Source of the DNA: Devosia sp. SD17-2
Lineage (GTDB): Bacteria > Pseudomonadota > Alphaproteobacteria > Rhizobiales > Devosiaceae
Assembly: GCF_029201565.1 (NCBI RefSeq)
Contig: NZ_CP104002.1
Span: forward strand, 3,303,001 to 3,367,000
DNA length: 64,000 nt
Direction of reading: 5' to 3'
Below the pieces are notes generated by a model. That model saw nothing but the letters and a program-made list of their open reading frames with translations, did no database searches and had not been told where the DNA came from. Of the stretch, positions 10,076-19,806 are shown one piece after another. How positions within the stretch are numbered: position 1 is the stretch's first letter; each line of letters opens with the position of its first letter. Position numbers and translations under genes: made by a program.

Positions 10076-11617
10076 ATGTCTGAGGGGACGGGTGATACCG
10101 TGTCGCCGATCCTTTCGGCGCATCGGATTTCAAAATCGTTCGGTGAAATACCGGTGCTGTTCAGCATCGATTTCGACGTGCGCCCCGGTGAGGTCCACGC
10201 CATCATCGGCGAAAACGGCGCCGGCAAGTCTACCCTCATCAAGATTCTCTCCGGCCTTGAGCAGCCGACATCCGGCACCATCCATTATCGCGGCGAACAG
10301 GTCGTCCTGCCCCCCAATGGCGAGGCGGCGGCAATGGGCATCGTCGTCATCCATCAGGAACTGCTGCTCGCCGAGCATCTGACGGTCGCCGACTCCATCT
10401 TCCTCGGCCGGGAGCTACATTCGAACGGCTTCCTCAAGCTCAAGGAAATGCGTGACTGCGCCAGCGCCATCCTCGATACGCTGCACGTCCGCATCGATCC
10501 CGATGCCCGCATCCATACGCTGTCGGTCGCTGACAAGCAGATGGTCGAGATCGCCAAGGCGATCAGCCAGGATGCCCGCGTCATCATCATGGACGAGCCC
10601 ACCGCCGTGCTCTCGGTGGCCGAAACCAGCACGCTGTTCGAGCAGATCAAGCGGCTGACCGCCCAGGGCGTTGCCATCATCTTCATTTCGCACAAGCTTG
10701 ACGAGATCATGGAGCTGGCGGCACGGGTCACCGTATTGCGCGACGGCCAGCTGATCGCCACGCTTGGCACCGAGAACCTCACCCCCGATTCCATCGCGCA
10801 GATGATGGTCGGCCGCGAGCTCTCCAATCTCTATCCGCCCAAGCACGAGCCCGATGTCGACGCCGAGATCATGCTCTCGGTGCGAGACCTCGCCTCCCCC
10901 GGCATTTCGGGCATTTCCTTTGACCTACGCCGCGGCGAAATCCTCGGCTTTGCCGGCCTCATCGGTTCGGGCCGTACCGCCGTGGCCGAAACCATTGTCG
11001 GTCTCGTCAAGAAAACCGGCGGCGCTGTGACCCTGCGCGGCCAGGCCGTCGATTTCACCGACGTGTCGCAATCGGTCAATGCCGGCCTCGCCTATATGAC
11101 CAAGGACCGAAAGGGCCGCGGGCTGCTGCTCAATGTCGGCCTCCAGCCGAACCTCACCCTGCTCACGCTCAAAAAGCACTTGAAGCGCGGCTTCCTCGAC
11201 AATGGCAGCGAGCAGCAGGCGCTCGAGCGCGCCGTGCGCCGCTTCGACATCCGCGCCCGCGACGCCTCTGTTCCGGTGGGTAAACTCTCCGGCGGCAATC
11301 AGCAGAAGCTCATGCTCGGCAAGACCATGGAAAGCGAGCCGGACATCATCATCATGGATGAGCCGACGCGCGGCATCGATGTCGGCACCAAGCAGCAGAT
11401 TTATCACATCATCGCGGCGCTGGCCGCCGAGGGGAAGGCGATCATCGTCATCTCCTCGGAAATGCAGGAAGTCATCGGCCTCAGCCACAAGGTCATGGTG
11501 ATGCGCAATGGGCGCCTCGCCGGCCAGCTCGAGGGCGCAGAAATTACCGAGGCAGAAATCATGCGGTACGCCGCGGGCATCAAACAGGATGGGGACGATG
11601 AGCGTATCAGCGCATGA
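10076..11617 (+). CDS. Sugar ABC transporter ATP-binding protein (RbsA-like)
   Basis: A 513-residue double ATPase that powers uptake of a monosaccharide. The first domain has Walker A GENGAGKSTLIKIL and Walker B VIIMDEPTAVLS. The second has the usual degenerate P-loop GLIGSGRTAVAE, the signature LSGGNQQKLMLGK and IIIMDEPTRGID, as in RbsA, XylG and MglA. AGGGAGGA lies before the ATG. The permease start overlaps its 3' end by 20 bp, indicating one transcript with the permease and binding protein. Confidence 0.94.
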   Translation: MSEGTGDTVSPILSAHRISKSFGEIPVLFSIDFDVRPGEVHAIIGENGAGKSTLIKILSGLEQPTSGTIHYRGEQVVLPPNGEAAAMGIVVIHQELLLAEHLTVADSIFLGRELHSNGFLKLKEMRDCASAILDTLHVRIDPDARIHTLSVADKQMVEIAKAISQDARVIIMDEPTAVLSVAETSTLFEQIKRLTAQGVAIIFISHKLDEIMELAARVTVLRDGQLIATLGTENLTPDSIAQMMVGRELSNLYPPKHEPDVDAEIMLSVRDLASPGISGISFDLRRGEILGFAGLIGSGRTAVAETIVGLVKKTGGAVTLRGQAVDFTDVSQSVNAGLAYMTKDRKGRGLLLNVGLQPNLTLLTLKKHLKRGFLDNGSEQQALERAVRRFDIRARDASVPVGKLSGGNQQKLMLGKTMESEPDIIIMDEPTRGIDVGTKQQIYHIIAALAAEGKAIIVISSEMQEVIGLSHKVMVMRNGRLAGQLEGAEITEAEIMRYAAGIKQDGDDERISA

Positions 11618-12617
11618 GGCAGAAAAGCCGGCCAAGGGGTTCCGGCTCGACCTCAAGACGGCGGGGCCGCTGCTGGCCCTCATCCTGCTGGTCATCCTGG
11701 GCTACAGCCTCAATCCGGCCTTCCTCAACGAAGGCAATATCACCAATATCCTGACGCGCTCTGCCTTCATCGGCATCATCGCGGTGGGGGCCACTTTCGT
11801 CATCACAGCGGGCGGCATCGATCTCTCGGTGGGCTCCATGGCCGCCTTCATTGCCGGCGTCATGATCATCATCATGAACTGGGCCGTGGGCGCTATGGGC
11901 GCGTCGATCTGGACGGTGGTGCTGGGCGTCGGCTGTTCGCTGATCCTGGGCATTGGCGCCGGCTTCATCAACGGCTTCCTCACCACCAAGGCCAAGATCG
12001 AAGCCTTCATCGTCACCCTGGGCACCATGGGCATCTACCGCTCGCTGGTCACCTATTTCGCCGATGGCGGCACGCTCTCGCTCAACAATGGCGCGCGCGA
12101 AATCTATCGCCCGGTCTATTACGACAGCTTCCTGCGCATTCCCTATCCGGTCTGGGTGTTCATCGCCGTCGCCATCATCGGCTGGGTGCTCATGAACCGC
12201 ACCGCCTTCGGTCGCTATTGCATGGCCATCGGCTCCAACGAGCAGGTGGCGCGCTATTCGGCCATCAAGGTCGACCGCGTGCGCACCGCCACCTACATCC
12301 TGCAGGGTCTCTGCGTGTCGCTGGCCACCATCATCTATGTGCCACGCCTCGGCTCAGCCTCTTCAGCCACGGGCGTCCTGTGGGAGCTTGAAGCCATCGC
12401 TGCGGTGATCATCGGCGGTACCATGCTCAAGGGCGGCTTCGGGCGCATCGGCGGCACCGTCATCGGCGCGCTGATCCTCACGTCCATCGGCAATATTCTC
12501 AACCTCACCGAGATCATCTCCAACTACCTCAATGGGGCAGTCCAGGGCGTGATCATCGTGGCGGCGGTCTATCTGCAGCGCGGCTCCTTCCGGGCCCGCC
12601 GCAAGAAGGCTGACTAG
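11598..12617 (+). CDS. Sugar ABC transporter permease (RbsC-like)
   Basis: A 339-residue inner-membrane permease of the BPD_transp_2 type with about eight to ten hydrophobic helices. It includes the family stretches AFIGIIAVGATFVITAGGIDLSVG and, near the end, GGTMLKGGFGRIGGTVIGAL. I choose ATG 11598 (MSVSAHEAEK), 20 bp inside the ATPase gene. The longer frame upstream has no membrane-protein character. It forms the channel for the ATPase before it and the binding protein after it. Confidence 0.93.
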   Translation: MSVSAHEAEKPAKGFRLDLKTAGPLLALILLVILGYSLNPAFLNEGNITNILTRSAFIGIIAVGATFVITAGGIDLSVGSMAAFIAGVMIIIMNWAVGAMGASIWTVVLGVGCSLILGIGAGFINGFLTTKAKIEAFIVTLGTMGIYRSLVTYFADGGTLSLNNGAREIYRPVYYDSFLRIPYPVWVFIAVAIIGWVLMNRTAFGRYCMAIGSNEQVARYSAIKVDRVRTATYILQGLCVSLATIIYVPRLGSASSATGVLWELEAIAAVIIGGTMLKGGFGRIGGTVIGALILTSIGNILNLTEIISNYLNGAVQGVIIVAAVYLQRGSFRARRKKAD

Positions 12618-12694
12618 TTTTTATCGAATTCCACGCCCCCAACGGGCGGGATCACCGGTGCCGAAGCGGTGCCAATTTTGGGAGGAAATCTGAC

Positions 12695-13642
12695 ATGTCG
12701 TTGAAGGCAATCGCACTTGGCCTGATGGCCACCAGCGCCCTGCTCGGCTCTGCCGTGGCGCAGGAAAAGATCAAGATCGGGGTGTCCATCCCGGCGGCAA
12801 CGCACGGTTTCATGGGCGGCCTCAACTGGCACGCCGCCGAAGCCGAAAAGCGCCTCGAGGCCGCCAACCCCAATATCGACCTGATCATCGTCACTGCTGA
12901 CGGTCCGGCTGACCAGGCCAGCGATCTCGAAGATCTCGTGTCCGTCCACCAGATCGATGCGCTCGTCGTCCTGCCGTTCGAATCCGAGCCGCTGACCGAG
13001 CCTGTCCGTGCCGTCAAGGATTCCGGGGCGTTCATCACCGTGGTTGACCGCGGCCTGACCGACCCGTCCATCCAGGACGTCTATGTCTCGGGCAACAACA
13101 CCGAAATGGGCCAGGTTTCGGCCGAATACATGATGAGCCGTCTCGGCGAGGGCGACAACATCGTCATCCTGCGCGGCATCCCCACGGTTCTCGACACCGA
13201 ACGTTTCGACGCCTTCATGGCGACCATCGAAGGCTCGGGCATCAATGTCCTCGACAACAAGTTCGCCAACTGGAACCGCGATGACGGCTTTGAAGTGATG
13301 CAGGACTTCCTGTCGCGCTTCCCCGACATCGATGGCGTCTGGGCTCAGGACGACGACATCACCCTCGGCGTGGTCGAAGCCGTCAAGGCCGCTGGCCGCG
13401 AGAGCGAAATGTTTGTCGTCGGTGGCGCTGGCATGAAGGAAATCGTCAAGGGCGTGATGGATGGTGATCCGCTCGTGCCGGTCGACGTACTCTATCCGCC
13501 GGCCCAGATCGCCACGGCAATGGACGTCACCGTCAATCACTTCGTCTCCAATGGCCCTGTCACCGGCACCTATATCCTGGGCTCGCCGCTGATCACCCAG
13601 GAGAACGCCGAGCAGTTCTACTTCCCCGACAGCCCGTTCTAA
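12695..13642 (+). CDS. Sugar ABC transporter substrate-binding protein
   Basis: A 315-residue periplasmic binding protein of the RbsB type with signal peptide MSLKAIALGLMATSALLGSAVAQ. The mature start KIKIGVSIPAATHGFMGGL is typical of the family. GGGAGGA lies before the ATG. The 77-bp gap after the permease holds two small stem-loops (near 12633-12648 and 12655-12671), which may favour higher expression of this gene than of the membrane parts. The sugar is not predictable from this sequence. Confidence 0.93.
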   Translation: MSLKAIALGLMATSALLGSAVAQEKIKIGVSIPAATHGFMGGLNWHAAEAEKRLEAANPNIDLIIVTADGPADQASDLEDLVSVHQIDALVVLPFESEPLTEPVRAVKDSGAFITVVDRGLTDPSIQDVYVSGNNTEMGQVSAEYMMSRLGEGDNIVILRGIPTVLDTERFDAFMATIEGSGINVLDNKFANWNRDDGFEVMQDFLSRFPDIDGVWAQDDDITLGVVEAVKAAGRESEMFVVGGAGMKEIVKGVMDGDPLVPVDVLYPPAQIATAMDVTVNHFVSNGPVTGTYILGSPLITQENAEQFYFPDSPF

Positions 13643-13690
13643 GGCTTCGAGCCGGCCCGCACCTCTCGTGGCGAGGCCACCAAATACCCG

Positions 13691-13720
13691 AAGGGCGCCG
13701 CAAGGCGCCCTTTGACCTTT
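13691..13720 (+). terminator. Terminator after sugar ABC operon
   Basis: A 9-bp stem, AAGGGCGCC with GGCGCCCTT, is followed by a short T-rich run. It lies about 50 bp after the binding-protein stop and just before cobF. Confidence 0.7.
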
Positions 13721-13742
13721 CGGGGCGGCCCATGGCATTGGG

Positions 13743-14483
13743 ATGGCCATGAAGACAATTCTCGTCATCGGCATAGGCACCGGCAGCCCGGAACACATCA
13801 CCGTCGCAGGGATGAATGCCCTCAATCGCGCCGATGTGCTCTTCATCCCCGACAAGGGGGCTGCAAAGGCCGACCTGGCCGATATCCGCCGCGAAATCCT
13901 TGCCCGCTATGTCACCCGCCCAGATAGCCGCAGTGTCAGCTATGCTATCCCCGTGCGGGACGCAGCCAAGCCCGACTACAATGCCGGCGTCGACGAATGG
14001 CATGACAGGCTCGGCGATATCTTTGCCGATCTCATCGCTGTAATTCCCGAAGGCGGCGCGGGCGGTTTTCTCGTCTGGGGCGATCCCAGCCTTTACGATT
14101 CCACCCTGCGCATTCTCGATCGCGTGCGCCCAACGGTCGACTTCTCGGTCGAGGTCATTCCCGGCATCACCGCCATCCAGGCGCTCACCGCCGCCCACGC
14201 CATCCCGCTCAACCGCATCGGCACCCCAGTCACTATTACGACCGGTCGGCAACTCGGCCCGGTGACAACCGATACGGTGGTGATGCTTGATGGGCGTCTG
14301 GCCTTCCGCGATTGTGACCCGGGCCTCACCATTTATTGGGGCGCCTATCTCGGCACGCCGGACCAGTTGCTGGTCAGCGGCAAACTGGGCGATGTGGCCG
14401 AGACCATCGTCGAGACGCGCGCCGCCGCGCGGGCGCGTCATGGCTGGATCATGGATATTTACTTGCTGCGCCCGCAGGACTAG
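13743..14483 (+). CDS. cobF: Precorrin-6A synthase (deacetylating)
   Basis: SAM-dependent enzyme of aerobic cobalamin synthesis that methylates C-1 of the corrin ring and removes acetate from precorrin-5. The 246-residue protein has the tetrapyrrole-methylase start LVIGIGTGSPEHITVAGMNAL, GGFLVWGDPSLYDSTL and PGITAIQALTAAHAIPLN. ATG 13743 or 13749 could be the start. It is the first gene of the cob run. I see no cobalamin riboswitch in the 100 bp upstream, only the terminator of the previous operon. Confidence 0.93.
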   Translation: MAMKTILVIGIGTGSPEHITVAGMNALNRADVLFIPDKGAAKADLADIRREILARYVTRPDSRSVSYAIPVRDAAKPDYNAGVDEWHDRLGDIFADLIAVIPEGGAGGFLVWGDPSLYDSTLRILDRVRPTVDFSVEVIPGITAIQALTAAHAIPLNRIGTPVTITTGRQLGPVTTDTVVMLDGRLAFRDCDPGLTIYWGAYLGTPDQLLVSGKLGDVAETIVETRAAARARHGWIMDIYLLRPQD

Positions 14484-14559
14484 CGCCATAAGCTGTGGCG
14501 CAGTTGTTCAGGGGGGAAACGGCGCGAGCGTCCCACCTGTTCTTCCGAGGATTTTGGCC

Positions 14560-15732
14560 TTGTCTGCAGCACCAGCAGAAAACTGGAAACGAGGAGCCTG
14601 CCCCACACTGGCCGCGCCTATGGCGACGGGCGACGGGCTGCTCGCCCGGCTGCGCCTGCCCTCGGGACTCATCACGCCAGACGACCTCGCTTACCTCGCC
14701 AATCTGGCGCGACGCCACGGCAATGGGCTTATCGAGATCACCGCGCGCGGCAATCTCCAGGTGCGCGGCCTCTCCGCGCTTTCGAGCACCGTTTTTGCCG
14801 ACGCTGTCGAACGCCATATCGCCATTGAGGACGGGCTTGTCGTCGACACCTCCCCCATTGCCGGTGACGATCCCAGCGAACGCGCCGATCCGCTGCCCCT
14901 GGTCAACGCCATTCGCGAGGGCTCGCGCCCACTCTGGCCGCTCCTTGCCCCAAAGCTCAGCGTCGTTATCGACGGCAATGGTCAGTTCCCGCTCAGCGCC
15001 CTCAAGGCCGACATCCGTCTTCTCGCACTGGGCGCTGAACTCTGGCAGGTTCAGATCGGCAATGGCACGCCGCGCGAATTTTTAGCCGACGAAGCCATCA
15101 CCACTACACTTGATACGCTACAGCGCCTTGCAGCCCTGGGCCCCCAGGCGCGAGCCGCCGACCTCGCATCCGCACCCGCCGCGTCATCTGCACGCACCAT
15201 GGAAAATACCCGCCCCATTGGCCGCTTCCAGCGCCGGGCTGGCACTTCGACTGGCATCGCCCTCCCCTTTGCCGCCAGCGACGCCGAATCCCTCGGTGAC
15301 CTCGCGCGCCGCGCATCCAGCGCTGGCGTAAAAACACTCCGCCTCGCGCCGGGCCATGCCCTCCTCATCGACGATGCCCCCGCGGAGCTTGTGACCGCCG
15401 CCAAAGGGCTCGGCTTTATTACCCATGCCGACGACCCGCGCCTCCGCGTCAGCGCATGTGCGGGCAGCGATGGCTGCCGGTCCGGGCGCATAGCCTCGCG
15501 GCGTCTCGCCGCACAACTGGCCCCACGGGTGGACCCTGGCGCGCATCTGCATGTATCGGGATGCCCCAAGGGATGCGCCCACCCTGCCCCGGCGCCCCTG
15601 ACCATCGTTGGCCTCGACGACGGGGTTGGACTTGTCATTGACGGGCGGGCGGGCGATACGCCTCAAACAAGAGTGGGTCTGGACGGAATCGAAGCCGTTC
15701 TCGAGTGCACCCACCGGCAGGAAGGCCGATGA
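14560..15732 (+). CDS. cobG: Precorrin-3B synthase
   Basis: Oxidises precorrin-3A to precorrin-3B with O2 using an Fe-S cluster, so this is the oxygen-dependent pathway. It is related to nitrite/sulfite reductases: WKRGACPTLAAPMATGDGLL near the start and the cluster motifs CAGSDGCRSG and SGCPKGCAHP near the end. The frame is open far upstream inside cobF. I choose TTG 14560, preceded by CCGAGG, because homology begins right after it, giving 390 residues, somewhat shorter than the Pseudomonas denitrificans protein. It overlaps cobH (ATGA). Confidence 0.88.
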   Translation: MSAAPAENWKRGACPTLAAPMATGDGLLARLRLPSGLITPDDLAYLANLARRHGNGLIEITARGNLQVRGLSALSSTVFADAVERHIAIEDGLVVDTSPIAGDDPSERADPLPLVNAIREGSRPLWPLLAPKLSVVIDGNGQFPLSALKADIRLLALGAELWQVQIGNGTPREFLADEAITTTLDTLQRLAALGPQARAADLASAPAASSARTMENTRPIGRFQRRAGTSTGIALPFAASDAESLGDLARRASSAGVKTLRLAPGHALLIDDAPAELVTAAKGLGFITHADDPRLRVSACAGSDGCRSGRIASRRLAAQLAPRVDPGAHLHVSGCPKGCAHPAPAPLTIVGLDDGVGLVIDGRAGDTPQTRVGLDGIEAVLECTHRQEGR

Positions 15733-16361
15733 CCTCATACGATTACATCCGGGATGGCGACGCGATCTATCGCCAGTCCTTCGCGATCATTCGCGCCGAA
15801 GCCGATCTCTCGGCATTTTCGACCGACGAGGCGGAACTGGCCGTGCGCATGATCCATGCTGCCGGCTCGGTCGATGCTGCACAGCACTTCGTCTTTGGCC
15901 CGGGCTTTGTCGAAGCCGGCCGCGCAGCCCTGCAGAGTGGCGCCCCAATCCTCTGCGACGCCGAGATGGTGGCGCGCGGCATCACCGCTGCCCGCCTCCC
16001 CGCCGGCAATGAGGTGATCTGCACCCTCCGCGATCCGCAGACGCCGGAGATCGCCGCCCGCATCGGCAATACACGCTCTGCCGCCGCCCTCGATCTCTGG
16101 GGCGACCGTCTCGAAGGCGCAGTCGTCGCCATCGGCAATGCCCCGACCGCCCTCTTCCACCTTCTCGAACTTCTTCGCGACGGCGCCCCGCGCCCAGCCG
16201 CCATCATTGGCATGCCCGTGGGCTTCGTCGGCGCGATGGAATCGAAGGATGCGCTCGCTGAGCACAGCTATGGCGTGCCCTTCGCCATCGTTCGCGGACG
16301 CCTCGGCGGCAGCGCCATGACCTCGGCCTGTCTCAACGCTTTGGCGAGGCCCGGCCTTTGA
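15729..16361 (+). CDS. cobH: Precorrin-8X methylmutase
   Basis: Moves the methyl group from C-11 to C-12 to form hydrogenobyrinate. The 210-residue protein starts MTSYDYIRDGDAIYRQSF and has the CobH/CbiC features DAEMVARGI, GNAPTALFHLLELL and IGMPVGFVGAMESKDAL. The start overlaps the cobG stop and the stop overlaps the cobI start, so translation is probably coupled. Confidence 0.95.
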   Translation: MTSYDYIRDGDAIYRQSFAIIRAEADLSAFSTDEAELAVRMIHAAGSVDAAQHFVFGPGFVEAGRAALQSGAPILCDAEMVARGITAARLPAGNEVICTLRDPQTPEIAARIGNTRSAAALDLWGDRLEGAVVAIGNAPTALFHLLELLRDGAPRPAAIIGMPVGFVGAMESKDALAEHSYGVPFAIVRGRLGGSAMTSACLNALARPGL

Positions 16362-17083
16362 CCGGTATTCTTTACGGAGTTGGCACCGGCCCGGGTGATC
16401 CGGAACTGCTGACGCTGAAGGCAGTAAAGGCCATCAGCGGCGCCGATGTGGTTGCCTATTTCGCCAAGCGCGGCAACCCCAGCAATGCCCGCGCCATCGT
16501 GGCCGATCACATCCGCGCCGATCAGATCGAAGAACGGCTCGACTACCCGGTCACCACCGAGAGCCATCGGCACAGCGAAGATTACCGTACGCAGATTTCC
16601 GCATTCTACGAGGAAGCCGCGTCCCGGCTGGCATCCCATCTCGATGCCGGTCGCAATGTTGCGGTTCTCAGCGAGGGTGACCCTCTGCTCTACGGCAGCT
16701 ACATGCACCTGCACCAAAGGTTAACAGTCTGCTACCCAATTCACGTCATTGCGGGCATTACGGCAATGTCTGGTGGCTGGTCTGCAGCAGGTCTTCCGCT
16801 GGTCCAGGGCGATGACATTTTGACCGTGGTGCCGGGCACGCTCGACATCGAAGAGCTTGAGCGCCGCCTCCGCGACAGCGAGGGCGTGGTCATCATGAAG
16901 CTGGGTAGAAACCTGCCCAAGGTGCGCCAAGCCCTTATAAATACTGGACGTTTAAACGGCGCAGTTTACGTCGAACGCGGCACGATGGCGGCTGAAAAAA
17001 TCTGTCCACTCGCCGACAAGCCCGACGACACCGCACCCTATTTTTCCCTGATCCTCGTTCCAGGCTGGAGCACACGCCCATGA
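16358..17083 (+). CDS. cobI: Precorrin-2 C20-methyltransferase
   Basis: Uses SAM to methylate C-20 of precorrin-2, the first committed step toward precorrin-3A. It is 241 residues, beginning MTGILYGVGTGPGDPELLTL, with VLSEGDPLLYGSYMHL and VIAGITAMSGGWSAAGLPL typical of CobI/CbiL. The start codon is TTG at 16358, overlapping the cobH stop (TTGA), and the gene overlaps cobJ by 4 bp. Confidence 0.94.
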   Translation: MTGILYGVGTGPGDPELLTLKAVKAISGADVVAYFAKRGNPSNARAIVADHIRADQIEERLDYPVTTESHRHSEDYRTQISAFYEEAASRLASHLDAGRNVAVLSEGDPLLYGSYMHLHQRLTVCYPIHVIAGITAMSGGWSAAGLPLVQGDDILTVVPGTLDIEELERRLRDSEGVVIMKLGRNLPKVRQALINTGRLNGAVYVERGTMAAEKICPLADKPDDTAPYFSLILVPGWSTRP

Positions 17084-17835
17084 CCGGACGCCTCTTCGTC
17101 ATCGGCACCGGCCCCGGCAATCCGGCCCAAACGACACCGCAAGCCCTTGATTTCATTGCACAGGGCGAGCAGTTCTTCGGCTACGGCCCCTATCTCGACC
17201 GGCTTGATCTCCGGCCCGACCAGCATTGCATCGCCTCGGATAATCGCGAAGAACTCCACCGCGCCAAGGCCGCGCTCGACGCCGCCACCAAAGGCCACGC
17301 AGTCTGCGTCGTCTCGGGCGGAGACCCCGGCGTTTTTGCAATGGCAGCAGCCATTTGCGAGGCGGTCGAACACGGCCCACCAGCCTGGCGCAATCTCGAT
17401 ATCCAGATCATCCCAGGCGTTACCGCCATGCTGGCCGTGGCCGCCCGCGCCGGCGCGCCGCTGGGTCACGACTTCTGCGCTATCTCCTTGTCGGACAACC
17501 TGAAACCTTGGCCGGTCATCGAGCAGCGCCTCCGCGCGGTCTCCACCGCCGGCCTCGTCATCGCCCTCTACAATCCCATTTCCAAGGCTCGCCCCTGGCA
17601 GCTCCCCGCCGCCTTTGCCATCCTGCGTGAGACCCTGCCCTGGACCACGCCGGTCATTTTCGGCCGCGCGGTCGGCCGGCCGGACGAAAACTTCTCCGTC
17701 GTCCCGCTTTCGGAAGCCGATCAGCAGCCGGCTGATATGTCGACCTGCGTGATCATCGGCACGCCGGAAACCCGCATTATCGAACGTCCCGGGCGCGATC
17801 CGCTGGTTTACTCGCCGCGCAGCATCGGAGCGTAA
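17080..17835 (+). CDS. cobJ: Precorrin-3B C17-methyltransferase
   Basis: Catalyses ring contraction and C-17 methylation from precorrin-3B to precorrin-4. It is 251 residues and starts MTGRLFVIGTGPGNPAQTTP. It has VVSGGDPGVFAMAAAICEA, IPGVTAMLAVAARAGAPLGHDF and ALYNPISKARPWQL, as expected of CobJ/CbiH. ATGA overlap with cobI; cobL starts 4 bp after its stop. In many alphaproteobacteria cobK lies at this junction, but there is no room for it here. Confidence 0.95.
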   Translation: MTGRLFVIGTGPGNPAQTTPQALDFIAQGEQFFGYGPYLDRLDLRPDQHCIASDNREELHRAKAALDAATKGHAVCVVSGGDPGVFAMAAAICEAVEHGPPAWRNLDIQIIPGVTAMLAVAARAGAPLGHDFCAISLSDNLKPWPVIEQRLRAVSTAGLVIALYNPISKARPWQLPAAFAILRETLPWTTPVIFGRAVGRPDENFSVVPLSEADQQPADMSTCVIIGTPETRIIERPGRDPLVYSPRSIGA

Positions 17836-17839
17836 CCCC

Positions 17840-19045
17840 ATGCAGTGGCTCACAATTGTCGGCATTGGTGAAGACGGACTGGCCGGGCTCGGCAGTGCGG
17901 CCCGCGCTGCCATCAGTGACGCCGAGCTGGTTTTTGGCGGCGCCCGCCACCTCGAACTGGCGGCAGATGCCATAACCGGCGAGGCCCACACGTGGCTCTC
18001 TCCCTTCTCCCGTTCCGTCGAGGCCGTCGTCGCCGCAAAGGGCCGAAAAGTCTGCGTCCTGGCCTCCGGCGACCCGTTCAATCACGGGGTCGGCGTAACG
18101 CTGGCGCGGCATGTCGATGCGGCGCAAATGCAGGTATTTCCTCACCTTTCTGCCTTCAGCCTGGCTGCCGCCCGTCTCGGCTGGCCGCTGCAAGACATCG
18201 TCAGCCTCTCTGCGCACGGCCGCCCGGTTGAACTGATCATCCCCCACCTTCACCCCGCGGCGCGCATTCTGGCGCTGACGTCAGATGAAAACGGCTCTGC
18301 AGAGCTGGCCAAGCTCCTGACGGAAAAGGGCTTTGGCCTCTCCATTGTCACCGTGCTCGAAGCACTCGGTGGCCCCGATGAACGGGTTCGGTCCCAGATG
18401 GCCATGCAGTTCGAACTCGCAGACATCGATCCGCTCAATGTCTGCGCGATCACCGTGGTGCCACTGCCCCAAGCCCAGATCGTGCCGCTAACCCCCGGGC
18501 TGCCCGACGATTTTTTCGATCACGACGGCCAGATCACCAAGCGGGAGGTCCGCGCGCTCACCCTCTCCGCGCTCGCCCCACGGCGTGGCGAATTGCTCTG
18601 GGACATTGGCGCCGGATCAGGCTCGGTCGGCATCGAATGGATGCTGGCCGACCCAAGCCTTCGCGCTATCGCCATCGAAGCCAATTCTGATCGCGCCGCA
18701 CGCATCCGCAAGAATGCAACATCCCTCGGGGTCCCCGGCCTGCGGATCGTTGAAGGCGCCGCCCCCGAGGCCCTCTCCGGCCTCGAAGCTCCGCATGCCA
18801 TTTTCATCGGCGGCGGCGGCAGCGATCCCGGCGTTCTCGACACAGCGCTTGAGGCCCTGCGTCCCGGCGGGCGGATTGTTGCCAATGCCGTGACGCTGGA
18901 GTTCGAAGCCCTGCTGCTGGCGCGGTTCTCAACCCTCGGCGGATCGCTCAATCGCCTTTCTGTCGCCCGTGCCGATGCGGTGGGCAGCATGACCGCCTGG
19001 CGCCCAGCCATGCCGATCACCCAGTGGAGCTGGACCAAGCCATGA
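17840..19045 (+). CDS. cobL: Precorrin-6Y C5,15-methyltransferase (decarboxylating)
   Basis: A 401-residue fusion of CbiE (N-terminal, about 1-200, starting [17 protein letters not shown]) and CbiT (C-terminal Rossmann methylase with [18 protein letters not shown]). It methylates C-5 and C-15 of precorrin-6B and decarboxylates it. It starts 4 bp after cobJ and overlaps cobM by 4 bp. Its substrate is made by CobK, which is not encoded in this window. Confidence 0.95.
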   Translation: MQWLTIVGIGEDGLAGLGSAARAAISDAELVFGGARHLELAADAITGEAHTWLSPFSRSVEAVVAAKGRKVCVLASGDPFNHGVGVTLARHVDAAQMQVFPHLSAFSLAAARLGWPLQDIVSLSAHGRPVELIIPHLHPAARILALTSDENGSAELAKLLTEKGFGLSIVTVLEALGGPDERVRSQMAMQFELADIDPLNVCAITVVPLPQAQIVPLTPGLPDDFFDHDGQITKREVRALTLSALAPRRGELLWDIGAGSGSVGIEWMLADPSLRAIAIEANSDRAARIRKNATSLGVPGLRIVEGAAPEALSGLEAPHAIFIGGGGSDPGVLDTALEALRPGGRIVANAVTLEFEALLLARFSTLGGSLNRLSVARADAVGSMTAWRPAMPITQWSWTKP

Positions 19046-19806
19046 CCGTTCATTTCATTGGCGCCGGGCCGGGCGCGGCCGATCTCATTACCGTACGGGG
19101 CCGAGATCTGCTCGAGCGCTGCCCGGTCTGCCTTTACGCCGGCTCCATCGTTCCCAAGGAAATGCTGGACTGGTGTGCCCCTGGCACCCGGCTCATCGAC
19201 ACTGCACCGATGTCGCTCGATGAGATCGAGGCCGAATATGTCAAGGCGCGTGACGCCGGCGAGGATGTCGCCCGGCTGCACTCGGGTGACCTATCGGTCT
19301 GGAGCGCAGTCGCCGAACAAATGCGCCGTCTCGACCGGCTTGGCATCCCCTACACACTGACCCCCGGCGTGCCGTCTTTTGCGGCGGCGGCAGCAGCCCT
19401 TGGCCGGGAGCTGACGATACCCGGCGAGGCCCAAAGCCTTGTCCTGACCCGCCTTTCGGGCCGCGCTTCGCCAATGCCGGAGGGGGAAACTCTGGCCGCC
19501 TTTGGCGCCACCGGGGCAACGCTCGCCATCCACCTCGCCATTCACTCGCTGGATCGCGTTGTGGCCGAACTGACCCTGCTCTACGGCGCGGATTGCCCGG
19601 TGGCCATCGTGGCCCACGCCAGCTGGCCCAATCAGAAAATCCTGCGCGGAACGCTTGCCGATATCGCGGTGCGTTTCGGGGAAGATCCGGTCGAACGCAC
19701 GGCGATTATCTTTGTCGGCCGGGGTCTTGGCGCCTCCGAATTCCGGGAGAGCGCCCTTTACGATCCCGATTACCAGCGTCGTTTCCGGGGCCGCGACGGG
19801 CTTTAA
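19042..19806 (+). CDS. cobM: Precorrin-4 C11-methyltransferase
   Basis: Methylates C-11 of precorrin-4 to precorrin-5, the substrate of CobF. It is 254 residues from ATG 19042 ([20 protein letters not shown]), which overlaps the cobL stop. Family motifs include [33 protein letters not shown] and [19 protein letters not shown]. It is the last gene of the run. Its stop overlaps the stop of the convergent GGDEF/EAL gene by 4 bp. Confidence 0.95.
   Translation: MTVHFIGAGPGAADLITVRGRDLLERCPVCLYAGSIVPKEMLDWCAPGTRLIDTAPMSLDEIEAEYVKARDAGEDVARLHSGDLSVWSAVAEQMRRLDRLGIPYTLTPGVPSFAAAAAALGRELTIPGEAQSLVLTRLSGRASPMPEGETLAAFGATGATLAIHLAIHSLDRVVAELTLLYGADCPVAIVAHASWPNQKILRGTLADIAVRFGEDPVERTAIIFVGRGLGASEFRESALYDPDYQRRFRGRDGL

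Noticed and set aside
13643..13742. Cobalamin riboswitch before cobF
   Set aside because: The 100 bp contain only the previous terminator and no B12-box-like sequence.
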